The notes under the pieces are model-generated. The model searched no databases. It was not told the origin of the DNA and saw only the letters and a list, made by a program, of their open reading frames with translations. A stretch of DNA of 7,820 nucleotides, taken from positions 1 to 7,820 of the forward strand of contig JBAXEJ010000089.1 of the NCBI GenBank assembly GCA_037140475.1, read 5' to 3'. Source of the DNA: PALSA-1006 sp037140475. GTDB taxonomy: Bacteria; Pseudomonadota; Gammaproteobacteria; Burkholderiales; Gallionellaceae. The position numbers and the translations under genes were made by a program. Shown one piece after another: positions 5,386 to 7,820 of this stretch (position 1 is its first letter; every line of letters starts with the position of its first letter).

Positions 5386-6560
5386 AAAAGTCGTCGGTTA
5401 AAAACATTGTCATATTCGTTTTGTTGCTGGCAGGTGTCGGCGGCTATTTCGCCTATAAGCAATTTTATGCCGCACCAACTGAGCCTCAATACAAAACTGA
5501 GGTTGTTGAAAAAGGGGAAATAAAACAAACCGTTTCAGCAAATGGCACAATTAACCCAGTGTCCTTGGTGAGCGTGGGAACGCAAGTGTCCGGCACGGTC
5601 AAAAAGCTCTATGTTGATTTCAATAGCAAGGTAGAACAAGGCCAAGTGTTGTTGCAGCTGGATGATGCCCTACTAGCCGCACAGCAAAAGCAAAGTTTAG
5701 CCAACGTGCAAAGTGCCACTGCTTCTTTGGAATTAGCGACGGCAAACGAAGCCAGAATCCGTAGCTTGTTTGAACAGGCCTATGTATCCCGCCAAGAATT
5801 GGACACTGTTGTGCAGGCTAAAAAGGTAGCGGCAGCTCAATTGCAATTAACCCGTGCCGCAGTAGAAAAAGATAAGGCTAACTTAGCCTACACGGTGATT
5901 CGCTCACCGGTGTCTGGTGTGGTGGTCGATCGCTCAGTGGATGTGGGCCAAACTGTTGCGGCGAGCTTGCAAACACCGACGTTGTTTAAAATCGCGCAAG
6001 ATTTATCCAAGATGCAAATTGATGCGAACTTTGCGGAAGCCGACATTGGCAATATTCGTGTCGGCCAAAAAGTTAAATTTTCTGTGGATGCCTTTGCTGG
6101 GAAAAATTTCAAGGGCGAAGTGAGACAGATTCGCCTCAGTCCCACTATTCAATCTAACGTGGTTACTTACGATGTGGTGGTGAATGTGGATAATCCTGAG
6201 CAAAATTTAATGCCGGGGATGACGGCTTACGTCAGCATCGTGGTGGAAGAGCGTAAGGAGGTGCTGCTGGTTCCTAATGCCGCGTTGCGCTTTAAGCCAG
6301 CTAATGCCGATGCCGCCAAAAAAAATGGCGGGGATGCTACAAAAAAAGACAAACCGAAACGTGATGCTTTTTCAGGTACGGTTTATGTTTTGCAGGGCAC
6401 AACGCCTGTTCCTGTTAGCGTGACGCTAGGCATTACCGATAACCGTACTACCGAAATCGTCAGTGGTGAGATTAAAGTGGGCGACCAAGTGGTCATCAGC
6501 GATACACAACTCAAGGCGCAAGCAAGCAGCGCAAGGCCTCCCACCGGAAGGCTATTTTAA
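5382..6560 (+). CDS. macA: MacA-like periplasmic adaptor (HlyD/RND-type membrane fusion protein)
   Basis: This 392-aa protein should bridge the inner-membrane ABC transporter and the outer-membrane channel. An N-terminal membrane anchor (about residues 8-27) follows the basic MKKSSVK. There is no lipobox cysteine. The two half-lipoyl motifs are at 65-95 (VGTQVSGTVKKLYVDF, then VEQGQVLLQLDD) and 172-205 (VIRSPVSGVVVDRSVDVGQ, then TPTLFKIA). They flank an alpha-hairpin (about 96-170) with heptad-like Ala/Leu/Gln content. A beta-barrel segment (about 210-290, ending NLMPGMTAYVSIVV) and a membrane-proximal domain follow. The latter is interrupted by a Lys/Asp/Ala-rich stretch at 308-329. The stop-start overlap with the channel gene is ATGA. 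The downstream gene starts on its stop codon (TAATG). The adaptor subtype is MacA because the partners are a MacB-type ATPase and permease rather than an RND pump. Confidence 0.92.
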   Translation: MKKSSVKNIVIFVLLLAGVGGYFAYKQFYAAPTEPQYKTEVVEKGEIKQTVSANGTINPVSLVSVGTQVSGTVKKLYVDFNSKVEQGQVLLQLDDALLAAQQKQSLANVQSATASLELATANEARIRSLFEQAYVSRQELDTVVQAKKVAAAQLQLTRAAVEKDKANLAYTVIRSPVSGVVVDRSVDVGQTVAASLQTPTLFKIAQDLSKMQIDANFAEADIGNIRVGQKVKFSVDAFAGKNFKGEVRQIRLSPTIQSNVVTYDVVVNVDNPEQNLMPGMTAYVSIVVEERKEVLLVPNAALRFKPANADAAKKNGGDATKKDKPKRDAFSGTVYVLQGTTPVPVSVTLGITDNRTTEIVSGEIKVGDQVVISDTQLKAQASSARPPTGRLF

Positions 6561-7261
6561 TGTCGCAAGAAGTCATCCGTATTGCCGGCCTGCATAAGTC
6601 TTACGACACTTCGGCGGGCGCATTCCCCGTGTTGAAAGATGTCGCTTTGCTGATTGAGCAAGGCGAGTTCGTCGCCATCATGGGGCCTTCTGGTTCAGGC
6701 AAGTCCACCTTTATGAATATCCTCGGCTGTCTTGATGCGCCAAGCGCTGGTAGCTACGTGCTGGATGGTCGCCCAGTGGCAAATCTCAACAAAGACGAGT
6801 TGGCCTTATTGCGAAATCGCACCATCGGTTTTGTGTTTCAAGGATTCAATTTGTTGCCGCGCATGTCCTTACAAGATAACGTGGCCTTGCCGCTAATTTA
6901 CAGTGGTGTAGCTAAAGAAGAGCGCCAGCAACGCGCGCGTCAAATGTTGGCTAAAGTAGGTCTGGAAAAGTATTACGACTCCATGCCTAATAAAATTTCA
7001 GGTGGTCAGCAACAGCGTGTTGCCATTGCGCGCGCACTGGTTAATCAGCCGCGCTTGCTGTTGGCCGATGAACCGACCGGCAATCTCGATAGTCATACCA
7101 GTGAAGAAGTCATGGCGCTCTTTGAAGCACTGAATAATGAGGGCATTACCATCGTGCTGGTCACACATGAGCAAGACATCGCACACCATGCCAAACGCCA
7201 AGTGCGTTTCTTTGATGGGCGCATCGTGAGTGATTTAGCGACACATGAGGTGGTCGCATGA
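6560..7261 (+). CDS. MacB-type ABC transporter ATP-binding protein (LolD/MacB family)
   Basis: The 233-aa cytoplasmic nucleotide-binding protein powers the exporter. Seen: Walker A GPSGSGKST at 42-50, Q-loop FVFQGFN with Gln94, signature SGGQQQRVAIARAL at 147-160, Walker B LLLADEP at 167-172 with catalytic Glu171, D-loop GNLD at 174-177 and the H-loop His203. The segment around 102-112 (MSLQDNVALPLIY) matches the MacB/LolD subgroup. E. coli MacB is one polypeptide of ATPase and permease of about 650 aa. Here the ATPase ends at residue 233 and the permease is a separate gene overlapping by ATGA. A good ribosome binding site, GGAAGG (6546-6551), lies 8 bp before the ATG, whose A is also the last base of the macA stop. 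LolD is an alternative by family, but the neighbours point to a MacAB-type pump. Confidence 0.94.
   Translation: MSQEVIRIAGLHKSYDTSAGAFPVLKDVALLIEQGEFVAIMGPSGSGKSTFMNILGCLDAPSAGSYVLDGRPVANLNKDELALLRNRTIGFVFQGFNLLPRMSLQDNVALPLIYSGVAKEERQQRARQMLAKVGLEKYYDSMPNKISGGQQQRVAIARALVNQPRLLLADEPTGNLDSHTSEEVMALFEALNNEGITIVLVTHEQDIAHHAKRQVRFFDGRIVSDLATHEVVA
7247..7250 (+). promoter_or_regulatory. Ribosome binding site fixing the permease start
   Basis: GAGG inside the end of the ATPase gene lies 7 bp before the ATG at 7258. Together with the ATGA overlap it supports 7258 as the start of the permease rather than later ATG codons at 7270 or 7294. Confidence 0.6.
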
Positions 7262-7820
7262 TCTGGGCCATGCTCGGTGAATCGTGGCGCGCAATGGGCG
7301 CCAATCGCTTGCGTACGTTGCTCACCATGCTCGGTATGGTAATCGGCGTGGGCGCAGTGGTACTGATGATGTCCATCGGACAAGGCGCGCAATACGCCAT
7401 TCAGCAAAGCATTAGCGCGATGGGTAGCAACCTTTTTATATTGTTATCGGGTAGCAATACTGCGGGAGGCGTGCGTTCAGGTAGCGGTGGCGGCTTCACT
7501 CTCACGGTCGCCGATGCCGAAGCGCTTGCAGAATTGCCCGGTGTACAGGTGGCGGCTCCGATTCATCCAGGGAATGCGCAAATCATTTATGGACCGAATA
7601 ACTGGAATACCTCGATCATCGGCTCCACACCCGATTATTTAGAAGCGAGATCATGGCCCATTGTGTCGGGTTCTGGCTTTACCAATTCCGACGTGCGCTC
7701 TGCTACCCGAGTGGCGTTGATCGGCAAAACCGCGGCACAAAATCTTTTTGGTGATGATGATCCAGTGGGTAAGACCATTCGCATCCGCCAAAGTCCCTTT
7801 ATGGTGTTGGGTGTGTTGGC
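7258..7820 (+). CDS. MacB-type ABC transporter permease (FtsX family), 5' part, cut by window edge
   Basis: The 187 complete codons in the window match the start of MacB/FtsX-type permeases. A short cytoplasmic stretch containing ANRLRTLLTMLGMVIGVG leads into the first membrane helix (about residues 20-40). GQGAQYAIQQSISAMGSNLF follows, then the start of the large periplasmic MacB_PCD domain with LTVADAEALAELPGV (82-96), TPDYLEAR (124-131) and VALIGKTAAQNLFGDDDPVGKTIRI (152-176). A Gly/Ser-rich stretch occupies 64-80. No stop codon or frameshift is seen before the edge. The remaining helices, expected C-terminally as a group of three, are outside the window. The protein should pair with the ATPase as a dimeric mechanotransmission-type ABC exporter working with the adaptor and outer-membrane channel. 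The substrate is not deducible. Peptides, siderophores or antimicrobials are known for relatives. Confidence 0.92.
   Translation, partial: MIWAMLGESWRAMGANRLRTLLTMLGMVIGVGAVVLMMSIGQGAQYAIQQSISAMGSNLFILLSGSNTAGGVRSGSGGGFTLTVADAEALAELPGVQVAAPIHPGNAQIIYGPNNWNTSIIGSTPDYLEARSWPIVSGSGFTNSDVRSATRVALIGKTAAQNLFGDDDPVGKTIRIRQSPFMVLGVL

Overview
The window looks like ordinary chromosomal DNA of a Gram-negative bacterium of moderate GC, most likely a betaproteobacterium of the Burkholderiales type. The grounds are a mutL-miaA pair without amiB in front, an endonuclease-type MutL, a periplasmic PBP7-type peptidase and a tripartite MacA/MacB/TolC-like exporter. The taxonomic placement is inferred from protein resemblance and gene order only.

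Layout. Bases 1-54 look like the terminus of an insertion sequence whose body lies to the left of the window (two AAAGAGGACATT copies and a TGTTAGCGC end), tentatively IS21-like. It sits just upstream of a promoter and of pbpG (129-1037, +), a periplasmic D-Ala-D-Ala endopeptidase. A hairpin plus T-run at about 1053-1079 ends pbpG and overlaps the stop codon of the convergent gene. On the minus strand, mutL (3800 to 2019) and miaA (2022 to 1078) form an operon joined by an ATGA overlap. They encode the mismatch-repair nuclease and the tRNA dimethylallyltransferase. The mutL linker contains an in-frame 67-bp inverted repeat resembling a dispersed REP/MITE-type palindrome. mutL may also be transcribed as a leaderless mRNA.

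The 211-bp divergent region 3801-4011 holds the mutL -10 box, a composite foldback repeat (3868-3949) containing a strong REP-like hairpin, and a small dyad close to the next operon. I see no gene in it.

From 4012 to the right edge runs a tight exporter operon on the plus strand: an outer-membrane TolC-family channel, a MacA-like periplasmic adaptor, a MacB-type ATPase made as a separate 233-aa protein, and the start of the matching FtsX/MacB-type permease, cut by the window edge. Junctions are ATGA, TAATG and ATGA, so the four proteins are probably translationally coupled and act as one envelope-spanning pump. The substrate cannot be read from the sequence.

I did not find a clearly new biological system. 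The observations most worth checking are the palindromic repeat inside mutL, the leaderless mutL start, and the composite foldback in the divergent promoter region.
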